Assembly (NCBI GenBank): GCA_017547345.1
Contig: JAFYPY010000152.1
Coordinates: 1-7,523 of the forward strand
DNA: 7,523 nucleotides
Direction of reading: 5' to 3'
Source of the DNA: Bacillota bacterium
GTDB taxonomy: Bacteria > Bacillota_A > Clostridia > Peptostreptococcales > Anaerovoracaceae
Position numbers and translations under genes: made by a program. Below the pieces are notes generated by a model. It was not told the DNA's origin, ran no database searches, and saw only the letters and a list, made by a program, of their open reading frames with translations. This document shows positions 1 to 6,317 of the stretch, piece after piece. The stretch's first letter is position 1. Each line of letters starts with the position of its first letter.

Positions 1-2465
1 CCAGCTAAGAACAATGTCTTGTTTCCGTGCTTCATAGTGAATAGAGAACCTCTCTGTGAACGCATATTAAAGCTGTGGAAAATTTCTGTCATTGACATTG
101 TTAAGAACGCCATTGTAGTACCGTCTGGGCTTGTTGCGATTTCCCATACACCTGCTTCAATGTAGTGACCGATGAAGTAAGCTAAAAGTGTTAGTATGGA
201 TACAATAATACCCTGGTAAACTACGTCTACGCCAAGACCACCGGAGAAAATACCGTCAGTTGTCTTTCTAGGCTTACGGTTCATGATGTCTGCTTCAGGC
301 TTTTCTACACCAAGAGCTAGAGCTGGGAAGCAGTCAGTTACTAAGTTAATCCATAGTAAGTGAACAGGGTGAAGAATAGTGAAGCCCATCATTGTAGCAA
401 CGAAAATGGAAATAACTTCAGACATATTCGATGCTAGTAAGAACTGGATAGCCTTACGGATGTTGTCATAGATTCTTCTACCTTCAGAAACAGCGCCTAC
501 GATTGTAGCGAAGTTGTCATCAGCAAGAACCATATCAGCAACATTCTTAGTTACGTCAGTACCTGTAATACCCATACCAACACCGATATCTGCAGACTTA
601 ATGGATGGCGCATCGTTTACACCGTCACCTGTCATAGCAGTTACATAGCCCTTTTCTTTCCACATGTTAACGATTCTAACCTTGTGTTCAGGCTGTACAC
701 GAGCATATACTCCGATATGTTCGATTTCTCTCTTGAATGTTTCGTCATCCATTTCGTTAAGCTGAGCGCCTGTGATAGCTCTTCTATCTTCAGTTAAGAT
801 ACCAAGTTCTCTACCAATAGCTGCAGCTGTGTCTACATGGTCACCTGTAATCATTACAGGAAGGATACCTGCATGGTTACATTCTTCGATGGCTGCCTTT
901 ACTTCCGGTCTTACAGGGTCGATCATACCAACTAAGCCTAAGAAGCAAAGATCGTTTTCTACTGCTGTAGAAATTGTTGCAGGTAATTCATCGTGAATTG
1001 CCTGGGATGCCATAAGAACTCTAAGAGCTCTGTCTGCCATTTCTTTATTAGCCTTAAGGATGTTTTCCTTGTCAGCTTCAGTGATAGCTCTTGCCACACC
1101 GTTTTCCATAATCATAGTACACTTCTTAAGTACTTCATCTGGAGCACCCTTAGTATACTGAATAACTTTGCCATTTTCTTTGTCAGCGTGCATTGTTGTC
1201 ATCATCTTTCTGCCGCTGTCAAATGGAACTTCTTCTACTCTAGGAAGTCTCGCTTCAGTTTCGTTCTTGTCAACACCGATCTTTGCAGCGTAGTTTACAA
1301 GAGCACATTCTGTAGGTTCACCTGTAGCTTCTGTTTCGCCTTCTGCAATGTGAGCATCACAGCATAGAGCCATAGCCTGAGCTAGAAGTTTTTCGTTTTC
1401 GCCGTAGTAATCAACTACAGTCATCTTGTTCTGAGTTAAAGTACCAGTCTTGTCGGAACAGATAATCTGTGCGCAACCAAGAGTTTCTACAGCAGTTAAC
1501 TTACGGATAATCGCATTTCTCTTACTCATGTTTGTAACACCAATAGATAATACGATAGTTACTACTGCCGCTAAACCTTCTGGAATTGCTGCTACCGCTA
1601 GGGATACAGCAACCATAAACATATCTAATACAACTGCACCGTTTAAGTCACCTGCTCTTAATAAGCTTACTGCAAAAATTACTACGCAGATTGCAAGTAC
1701 TAATACAGTTAAAATCTTACTTAACTGAGCAAGCTTAATCTGAAGTGGAGTCTTACCTTCCTTAGCCTGTGCTAAAGCATCAGCGATCTTACCCATTTCA
1801 GTGTCCATACCTGTATCGCATACAACTGCCATACCACGTCCGTAAACTACTGTGGAACCCATGTAAACCATGTTCTTACGGTCTCCAAGAGGAACATCCT
1901 TGCCGTCGCCAAGCTCAAGAGTTTCTTCTGTCTTGTCGACAGGAACGGATTCTCCTGTAAGTGCAGCTTCTTCAATCTTCATGCTTGCACACTGGATAAT
2001 TCTACCGTCGGCAGGAACAGCATCCCCTGCTTCTAAAACAACAATATCACCCTTAACTAAATCTTCACTCTTTACAGTAACGATCTTGCCGTCTCTGTAA
2101 ACTTTGCTTGTGGCAGCCGCCATTTCTTGTAAGGCTTCGATAGCCTTCTCTGCCTTGCTTTCCTGATAAACACCAAGAACAGCGTTGATGATAACTACTG
2201 CCATGATGATAATTACGTCAGCGAAGCTTTCGCCTGAATAGAAAGCAGTTACGCCAGAGATTGCAGCAGCAACAATTAGAATAATAATCATTGGGTCAGC
2301 AAACTGTGATAAGAACTTCTTTAGAAGAGTATCTTTTGGTGGTTCCTCCAATTTGTTCTTGCCGTTTGCAGCTAAACGAGCTTCAGCCTCTGCACTTGCA
2401 AGACCTTCTGCTGTTGTTTTTACTTCAGCTAAAGTTTCTTCTTTAGACTTTAAGTAGTATTGCAT
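1..2465 (-). CDS. P2A-type cation-transporting P-type ATPase (Ca2+/Mn2+ pump), 3' end cut by the window
   Basis: ATP-driven membrane pump of the SERCA/PMCA-like P2A family; about 821 residues are visible and the C-terminus lies beyond position 1. Seen in order: a cation-ATPase N-terminal domain (about 1-55), the M1-M2 hairpin (FADPMIIILIV), the actuator loop TGES at 170-173, the M4 motif IPEGL with E296, the phosphorylation loop DKTGTLT with D338, a nucleotide-binding domain with KGAP, the hinge TGDGVNDAP at 612-620, M5 ASNMSEV (N680, E683), M6 NLVTD (N707, T710, D711) and M8 MTE (E794). These match the SERCA calcium ligands of both sites. The start is the ATG at 2463-2465, with AGGA 9 nt upstream. 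A separate promoter and a yybP-ykoY type Mn2+ riboswitch precede it, which suggests Mn2+-induced efflux; family membership alone would suggest Ca2+. Codon use is strongly biased compared with the neighbouring Tad genes. Family certain, ion uncertain. Confidence 0.96.
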   Translation of the reverse strand, partial: MQYYLKSKEETLAEVKTTAEGLASAEAEARLAANGKNKLEEPPKDTLLKKFLSQFADPMIIILIVAAAISGVTAFYSGESFADVIIIMAVVIINAVLGVYQESKAEKAIEALQEMAAATSKVYRDGKIVTVKSEDLVKGDIVVLEAGDAVPADGRIIQCASMKIEEAALTGESVPVDKTEETLELGDGKDVPLGDRKNMVYMGSTVVYGRGMAVVCDTGMDTEMGKIADALAQAKEGKTPLQIKLAQLSKILTVLVLAICVVIFAVSLLRAGDLNGAVVLDMFMVAVSLAVAAIPEGLAAVVTIVLSIGVTNMSKRNAIIRKLTAVETLGCAQIICSDKTGTLTQNKMTVVDYYGENEKLLAQAMALCCDAHIAEGETEATGEPTECALVNYAAKIGVDKNETEARLPRVEEVPFDSGRKMMTTMHADKENGKVIQYTKGAPDEVLKKCTMIMENGVARAITEADKENILKANKEMADRALRVLMASQAIHDELPATISTAVENDLCFLGLVGMIDPVRPEVKAAIEECNHAGILPVMITGDHVDTAAAIGRELGILTEDRRAITGAQLNEMDDETFKREIEHIGVYARVQPEHKVRIVNMWKEKGYVTAMTGDGVNDAPSIKSADIGVGMGITGTDVTKNVADMVLADDNFATIVGAVSEGRRIYDNIRKAIQFLLASNMSEVISIFVATMMGFTILHPVHLLWINLVTDCFPALALGVEKPEADIMNRKPRKTTDGIFSGGLGVDVVYQGIIVSILTLLAYFIGHYIEAGVWEIATSPDGTTMAFLTMSMTEIFHSFNMRSQRGSLFTMKHGNKTLFLA

Positions 2466-2469
2466 TTTT

Positions 2470-2482
2470 CTTCTTCCTTTCC
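2470..2482 (-). promoter_or_regulatory. Ribosome binding site of the cation ATPase
   Basis: On the minus strand this reads GGAAAGGAAGAAG, a purine-rich stretch whose AGGA core (2475-2478) sits 9 nt before the ATG at 2465. It lies downstream of the riboswitch terminator, so the leader appears to control transcription rather than ribosome access. Confidence 0.7.
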
Positions 2483-2495
2483 GGTTAAAAGTCAC

Positions 2496-2543
2496 AAAAA
2501 AAGACTCTTACCATATAAAAATAGTATATACGATAAAAGTCTT
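2496..2543 (-). terminator. Intrinsic terminator of the riboswitch leader (expression platform)
   Basis: On the minus strand, 2543-2527 (AAGACUUUUAUCGUAUA) pairs with 2517-2501 (UAUAUGGUAAGAGUCUU) as a 17-bp helix with a few G-U pairs and a 9-nt loop. A run of seven U (2502-2496, the first two also in the helix) follows. Its 5' arm contains the 3' strand of aptamer helix P1 (2539-2534), so the two structures exclude each other. This is the arrangement known for 'on' switches of this riboswitch class: the ligand stabilises P1 and the terminator cannot form. Confidence 0.9.
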
Positions 2544-2629
2544 ACTATTTAAGATATTTGCGGATTAATAAAAAAATTAATCGTATTGACGCGAATACCA
2601 CATCTTTCGATGCCAGTTACTCCCTTTTA
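2534..2629 (-). promoter_or_regulatory. yybP-ykoY family manganese riboswitch aptamer
   Basis: The leader of the ATPase gene carries the hallmarks of the Mn2+-sensing yybP-ykoY class. Seen by hand folding: P1.1 UAAAAG (2629-2624) with CUUUUA (2539-2534); the conserved GGGAGUA stretch (2624-2618) opposite GUAAGAC (2545-2539); P1.2 ACUG (2617-2614) with UAGU (2547-2544); P2 CAUC-GAAA-GAUG (2612-2601); P3a GGUAUU (2599-2594) with AAUAUC (2558-2553); an internal loop with CGUCA (2591-2587) facing CCGC (2563-2560); and a distal 7-bp P3b (2582-2576 with 2569-2563). The order matches the Lactococcus yoaB aptamer, which also precedes a P-type ATPase gene. The AC/GU pair in P1.2 replaces the GC/GC of that example, a compensated change. 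Direct Mn2+ binding is inferred from the class. Confidence 0.92.
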
Positions 2630-2638
2630 CACCCAAAT

Positions 2639-2667
2639 ATTTTACAATATATGCTAATCAGTGTCAA
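2639..2667 (-). promoter_or_regulatory. Sigma-A type promoter of the riboswitch-ATPase transcript
   Basis: On the minus strand a perfect -35 TTGACA (2667-2662) and a -10 TAAAAT (2644-2639) are separated by exactly 17 nt. Transcription would begin near 2632, just before the riboswitch P1 strand, giving a leader of about 167 nt. The placement immediately ahead of the aptamer supports the call. Confidence 0.88.
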
Positions 2668-2726
2668 GTTGCTTCTTAAATTCTTAATCCTTTTAATACA
2701 GTAATTCCAATGTCTTTAGCTGATAT

Positions 2727-3125
2727 TCATTGAGCATTATCATCAACAGCATAATTCCCAGTGTTATTATTAAATTCTTCATTTTTCCTTACGATTCCTT
2801 TATATGTAAATTTATTTTCAGTAGGGCTAATACCTAAAAGTGCGCTACAAGCTATCACATTTTTAACAGGTGCTTCTACTAATAATTGTTCATTTTGTGG
2901 TAATATTGAAACTTCTTCTTCCTTACACCCAAGGCATTTAGCAATACTTTTTTTAATATCTATAGTTTGTTCATTCTCTTGAGACCCACCAACTTCTATC
3001 TTTTGATTTTGCAAAATAGAATTAGCTGCAAATACTCTCATCGCAATTACCTGATTGGAGCAAAACTGCATACAAAAAATCATAAGTATAACTACAGAAC
3101 CTATGGCAGTTATCAAATCTTTCAT
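2727..3125 (-). CDS. Tad-locus protein with N-terminal membrane segment, TadE/minor-pilin-like position
   Basis: Family not recognised with certainty. The 132-residue product begins MKDLITAIG, resembling the MKNLIIIIG starts of the two peptides just upstream. A single hydrophobic segment (about 4-22) is followed by a soluble domain of about 110 residues with a polar, Asn-rich tail. Five cysteines are present: C18 and C22 in the membrane segment, the pair C64-L-G-C67, and C93. A short N-terminal helix plus a small exported domain, placed after TadC, fits the role of a TadE/TadF or DUF4320-like minor subunit; this is inference from layout. Its ATG overlaps the previous stop (ATGA), with AGAGGT 6 nt upstream, so translation is coupled. 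No prepilin cleavage motif is visible. It is the last gene of the operon and no clear terminator follows. Confidence 0.82.
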   Translation of the reverse strand: MKDLITAIGSVVILMIFCMQFCSNQVIAMRVFAANSILQNQKIEVGGSQENEQTIDIKKSIAKCLGCKEEEVSILPQNEQLLVEAPVKNVIACSALLGISPTENKFTYKGIVRKNEEFNNNTGNYAVDDNAQ

Positions 3126-3277
3126 TTCGCTACCTCTATACTATTATAGTAATCGATTGTTTCCATCATCATTTCCCGGGAAATGTTTTTAAGACTGGTC
3201 GCATTATTTCCTAACATCATATTGAATATGATGATTCCAAGCAAAGTAGTCCCCATAATTATGATTAAATTTTTCAT
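3122..3277 (-). CDS. Small hydrophobic Tad-locus peptide 2 (51 aa), pilin-like paralog
   Basis: Fifty-one residues, beginning MKNLIIIMGTTLLGIII and so nearly the same as the peptide encoded just upstream (15 of the first 17 residues agree). It has one hydrophobic segment (about 4-22), then a polar, probably helical tail containing SLKN, REMMME and DYYNS. Size, one N-terminal membrane helix and location after TadC fit a Flp-type pilin or a pilin-associated peptide. However, there is no basic leader ending in G or A followed by a Glu at +5, so prepilin peptidase processing cannot be predicted. AGAGG lies 5 nt before the ATG, and the stop shares ATGA with the next gene. The DNA of the two paralogs differs at many third positions, so the duplication is not recent. 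Confidence 0.82.
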   Translation of the reverse strand: MKNLIIIMGTTLLGIIIFNMMLGNNATSLKNISREMMMETIDYYNSIEVAK

Positions 3278-3296
3278 ATCTGCCTCTGCCCACCTT

Positions 3297-3467
3297 TTAT
3301 CCTGCTATCATCCCATCAAAGTCAAGGGATGAAGATATGGAATTCACGCCTTCCTCCATTATACCTTCCGCGGCACTCTTTAACGAGTTTGTGTCTCCAA
3401 GAACTAATGAATCGACTATTATAATTCCCAAAAGAATTGTTCCTATTATGATAATTAAATTTTTCAT
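3297..3467 (-). CDS. Small hydrophobic Tad-locus peptide 1 (56 aa), pilin-like
   Basis: Fifty-six residues, beginning MKNLIIIIGTILLGIII, with one membrane helix (about 4-23) and then an acidic tail (LGDTNSLKSAAEG, MEEG, LDFDG). The start is well supported: GGGGGAG lies 5 nt before the ATG, which is 11 nt after the TadC-like stop. The position after the platform proteins is where Flp pilin or TadE genes normally sit, so a structural or accessory pilus subunit is the natural guess. Against a classical type IVb pilin, the typical Gly/Ala-X4-Glu processing site is missing and the hydrophobic stretch starts immediately after MKN. A membrane-anchored, unprocessed assembly peptide is an alternative. 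Coding status is supported by the strong SD, the coupling and the paralog downstream. Confidence 0.83.
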   Translation of the reverse strand: MKNLIIIIGTILLGIIIVDSLVLGDTNSLKSAAEGIMEEGVNSISSSLDFDGMIAG

Positions 3468-3478
3468 TTTTCTCCCCC

Positions 3479-4099
3479 TTATAAAAAAACGTTCTCGAGC
3501 TGTTCAAATGTACTCATAAAAACTATGACTACAACAAAGTTCAGAAGTACCGCAAACACGGTCACAGTCGACAAAATTGTTAGAATCGCTCCATTTCGTT
3601 CTATTCGTTTGATTCCTTGGGTTTTCCTCACCTCAATCATGTTTTTTTGAAAAAGTCCCATCTGTTCTTCCAGCTCGGCAGGATTAATCTTCTCTAGCTT
3701 CGATAATATAATTGCGAAACTTCTTGATGCCTTAGTGCCAACCGCCAATGGCAGAACCTTAAAGGCGTCTTCATCTTTTTTGTTTCTATACAGTGTAAGC
3801 ATCTGGCTGTATAATGGTTTTAGCAGATGACTGTTCTCCATAAGTTTTTCGTACATATAATCTGCCGACAATGGTGTTTGTCTTCTTATGATAGATAGAT
3901 TCTTTAGGATTACACTGCTGTTATATAATTCTTTGTCCAAAATGCTCTTGTTATTTTTTATTATCCAAAGATTCATATCTGTTTTCTTTTTCTGCATCAT
4001 TGTTTTTGCAACCGTCATTGAAGGATGCTTGCGTATATCATCTTCGTATACCATTAAAAGTCCAAAAACACATATAATTGCCAATACTCCATAAATCAT
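3479..4099 (-). CDS. tadC: TadC-like membrane platform protein, shortened
   Basis: A 206-residue protein with an N-terminal membrane segment (about 1-17), a long charged helical cytoplasmic part (about 40-165) and a C-terminal membrane segment (about 172-196). The C-terminal half (about residues 75-195) has the layout of a type II secretion F domain, the fold of the inner-membrane platform of Tad and type IV pilus machines. It should sit in the cytoplasmic membrane beside TadB and transmit the motion driven by the TadA ATPase. TadC proteins are usually around 300 residues with more membrane segments, so this one is reduced. The start at 4099 has GAGGAGG (4113-4107), overlapping the TadB-like stop (4112-4114), which indicates coupled translation. 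The assignment rests on size, topology and gene order more than on clear sequence identity. Confidence 0.8.
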   Translation of the reverse strand: MIYGVLAIICVFGLLMVYEDDIRKHPSMTVAKTMMQKKKTDMNLWIIKNNKSILDKELYNSSVILKNLSIIRRQTPLSADYMYEKLMENSHLLKPLYSQMLTLYRNKKDEDAFKVLPLAVGTKASRSFAIILSKLEKINPAELEEQMGLFQKNMIEVRKTQGIKRIERNGAILTILSTVTVFAVLLNFVVVIVFMSTFEQLENVFL

Positions 4100-4103
4100 T
4101 CTT

Positions 4104-4113
4104 AATCCTCCTC
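4104..4113 (-). promoter_or_regulatory. Shine-Dalgarno of the TadC-like gene, overlapping the TadB-like stop
   Basis: On the minus strand GAGGAGGATT reads across the TGA stop (4114-4112) of the upstream gene and ends 4 nt before the ATG at 4099; the GAGGAGG core is 7 nt away. It fixes the start of the TadC-like protein and suggests terminating ribosomes reinitiate. Confidence 0.75.
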
Positions 4114-4909
4114 ACAAGTCAAGTTTGTTATTAGTAAGAAAGAACCTCAAAAACATGCTAATGACATAAGAAAAAACAATAAATGTAAACCAACCGACAC
4201 CTAGGCTTGTGTGAAATTGGTACCTTATAAACTCCTCGAATGTTATTTCAAAAAATTTTATGCCTCCAATTATGCTAAACACATAGCACAAAGGAACAAA
4301 ATACCTTAAAATTAAAGTTGCTTCGTTATTTTCTCGTTTAATTCTCTCCTCTAGTTCTTCTGCCGCCTCTATAGTCTTAATCAAATCCTCCAAAGCCACC
4401 TCTACCCTTGCGCCTGCCAACAGGGCGAAGTAAATATTGTCCACGAGTACTACTGCCCACGATGTTCCTATGGCATATCTAAAAGCAGATAGAAGTTCCC
4501 TTATTTCCTCTTTAGTAGAAGCTCTATTTAACCCTTTTGACAAATTAAAAAGAAGCCTCTTACTGTTTGGTGCTTCTTGAATAGTTGCTGCCGTAATTTC
4601 TATAGCTTGCTGCATGTTATAATAATTTATCTTGTAATTATCAAGGAGTTCTACTACCAATATGCTTGCTTCCTTTGATGTGCTTATTCTCATTGTCTGT
4701 ACTTTTGCAGTTAGAATCAGGTACGGAAACACACCCGCCGTTACGCTTGCCAAAAACAGAATAAGTGCTGAAACCAATTTACTAAGGAGTACAAAAGTAA
4801 CTGTCCCAAGCAGTATACAAATCACCCAAAATCCATATATCAAAAATCTCGAATCCCTTCCAAATACAGCTTTGATACTATCTTTAACGAACATTCTTAT
4901 CTTCTCCAT
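4112..4909 (-). CDS. tadB: TadB-like membrane platform protein (T2SS F-domain)
   Basis: About 265 residues. Two membrane segments near the N-terminus (about 23-43 and 46-67), a cytoplasmic helical domain (about 70-200) and two more near the C-terminus (about 201-218 and 237-259) give the four-helix topology of TadB. The central region (TSKEASILVVELLDNYKINYYNMQQAIE, with YFALLAGARVEVALEDL after it) resembles the type II secretion F domain: small residues, a conserved helical bundle and then the 'LxxxIEAAEELEERIKREN' linker into the membrane. It would form the inner-membrane platform on which the TadA-like ATPase acts. It overlaps the ATPase gene by 26 nt. Starts are ambiguous: an in-frame GTG at 4912, this ATG at 4909, and an ATG at 4894 with GGAG upstream are all possible. 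Family fairly sure, start unsure. Confidence 0.87.
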   Translation of the reverse strand: MEKIRMFVKDSIKAVFGRDSRFLIYGFWVICILLGTVTFVLLSKLVSALILFLASVTAGVFPYLILTAKVQTMRISTSKEASILVVELLDNYKINYYNMQQAIEITAATIQEAPNSKRLLFNLSKGLNRASTKEEIRELLSAFRYAIGTSWAVVLVDNIYFALLAGARVEVALEDLIKTIEAAEELEERIKRENNEATLILRYFVPLCYVFSIIGGIKFFEITFEEFIRYQFHTSLGVGWFTFIVFSYVISMFLRFFLTNNKLDL

Positions 4910-6317
4910 CACTCTTATAATATCTTGGATATATCACTGTATTTTCCATAAGCGGATATTTGTATTCGAAGTTTTTGATAAGTCTCTCCATTTTCCTTAA
5001 TTCCTCAGGCAACAAAATCCCCATATTTCTTTTGTCCTCCCCCATGTGGTACTTCCATCTCCACTTGTTGTCTTCTTTATCATATACACAGATTCTATGT
5101 ATAGAGACTGCATCCTTCTCGACATCATATCTAAGTTCACTGATTCCCTTTAACTTTTTAACTCCTCGATTTTCTGTATCTTGACAGAACTCAAAAACAT
5201 AGTGCCAGTTTTTAAATATTTGCATCAATAGACCTTTATAGTCTCCTCCAAATTCTGCAACGATAGCTGATGCCATCTTAAATGGCACATCCAGTACATC
5301 TCCTGCATGTATAGTCGCCTTGCTCCTGTTTGTTCCCGTTGATGTAATGTCAAGTGCCAGTTTGTATGCGTATGCATCTCTCATCTCTTCCAACAAAACA
5401 TAATCATTATCTCCTCTAAGAAGTGCCTTAGAAATGTATTGCAATTCTCTGCCGTCTGCAATTATCTGCATTAGAGGTGTATCAGGCATAAGCTCGTGCC
5501 AAGGAGTCTCCGGATCTGTTGCTATTGCAAGGCCTTCCAAAGACCTATCCTCATAGCGCTGCCAGCACTGCAAAAATGCCGTCTTACCTGCACGAACCTG
5601 TCCACAAAACAGCACATTGTATCCGAGTTTAACCATAATTTCAAATAACTCAACACTATATGAAGGTATAGTTCCAAGCTCAGCCATTTTTTCGAAGGTC
5701 AATTCTCTAAGGATGTACTTTCTAAAAACCATAACATCTTGACCCTCTTTAGTCCTCTCGCCTGAAAAAATACTTATTCTGATGCCATTATGGAGATAGA
5801 TTTCGTGAAAGCCCTTCTCTATTCGCTCGCTGGGCGTTGCCATAAGAAGTGCTCGCTTAAGCTGTTCCCTCCTATCTTTTCCAATCCTCTGACGCTGAAG
5901 GATAGACTTTCCATCTATGAGGCAATACAGCCTATCACCTACTAGTTTAGCCGAGGAGGAGTTTCGGTATTCATCCGTCTCATCATATACCCACGGTGCA
6001 AGCCCTGCAAGTCCGTAAAGTTCTGCAAAAATCGCCTCGGTAAGATTCGTATACCACGGCGGAAAAACAATGCTGCCCACATCATCTCTTGTGCTAAGCC
6101 ATAGTTTTATCTTGTCCTTATAAAAGGCCACATCCTCCTCATATCCTATTATCGCTCTTTTTTCCCTTCGTAGCTTATCTTCCTTTTCCCATTCTTGTGC
6201 ACCATGCCATTCTTTTTCAAAGGATGCTTCGATAGACTTACACACATCGTGGAAATCAGCGAATACTTGTCTTTGCCTTTCATATTCATTCATATGCCTT
6301 CTCATCTCATCACCCAT
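4884..6317 (-). CDS. tadA: TadA/CpaF-like secretion ATPase
   Basis: Type II/IV secretion superfamily ATPase of 477 residues, expected to form a cytoplasmic hexamer that powers Tad pilus or secretion. Seen: Walker A GQVRAGKT (239-246), Walker B-like DYVLLEEMRD (305-314) with E310/E311 in place of the usual GEVR context, and a His-box-like TIHAGD (335-340), all with the spacing of CpaF/TadA proteins. ALLRGDND before Walker B matches the usual ALRxxPD. The N-terminal half (1-200) is divergent: a charged helical region (about 10-75), then a region that only loosely recalls the CpaF N-domain. The ATG sits in TAATG, overlapping the CpaB-like stop by 1 nt; there is no convincing SD, so translation may depend on coupling. 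In-frame ATGs at codons 5 and 9 are alternatives. The 3' end overlaps the TadB-like gene. Confidence 0.93.
   Translation of the reverse strand: MGDEMRRHMNEYERQRQVFADFHDVCKSIEASFEKEWHGAQEWEKEDKLRREKRAIIGYEEDVAFYKDKIKLWLSTRDDVGSIVFPPWYTNLTEAIFAELYGLAGLAPWVYDETDEYRNSSSAKLVGDRLYCLIDGKSILQRQRIGKDRREQLKRALLMATPSERIEKGFHEIYLHNGIRISIFSGERTKEGQDVMVFRKYILRELTFEKMAELGTIPSYSVELFEIMVKLGYNVLFCGQVRAGKTAFLQCWQRYEDRSLEGLAIATDPETPWHELMPDTPLMQIIADGRELQYISKALLRGDNDYVLLEEMRDAYAYKLALDITSTGTNRSKATIHAGDVLDVPFKMASAIVAEFGGDYKGLLMQIFKNWHYVFEFCQDTENRGVKKLKGISELRYDVEKDAVSIHRICVYDKEDNKWRWKYHMGEDKRNMGILLPEELRKMERLIKNFEYKYPLMENTVIYPRYYKSDGEDKNVR

Noticed and set aside
772..2100. Several open frames on the plus strand (772-996, 993-1367, 1450-1728, 1769-1960, 1870-2100)
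   Set aside because: They lie opposite the continuous P-type ATPase frame, which has all family motifs. Their products are Ser/Thr-rich low-complexity translations with no SD support.
2668..2726. Possible intrinsic terminator after the last Tad-like gene
   Set aside because: No stem of useful length followed by U residues could be found on the minus strand.
2761..3149. Plus-strand frames of 60-73 residues opposite the 132-aa gene and peptide 2
   Set aside because: Antisense shadows; no ribosome binding site, and the minus-strand genes are coupled and well supported.
3322..3507. A 61-residue minus-strand frame overlapping peptide 1
   Set aside because: It is another frame of the same DNA as the MKNLI peptide, starts inside the TadC-like gene and has a charged, Asn/Arg-rich composition without any recognisable pattern.
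4662..5184. Plus-strand frames of 112 and 74 residues opposite the TadA/TadB junction
   Set aside because: Antisense to two clear family members; hydrophobic look is the expected reverse image of membrane-coding DNA.
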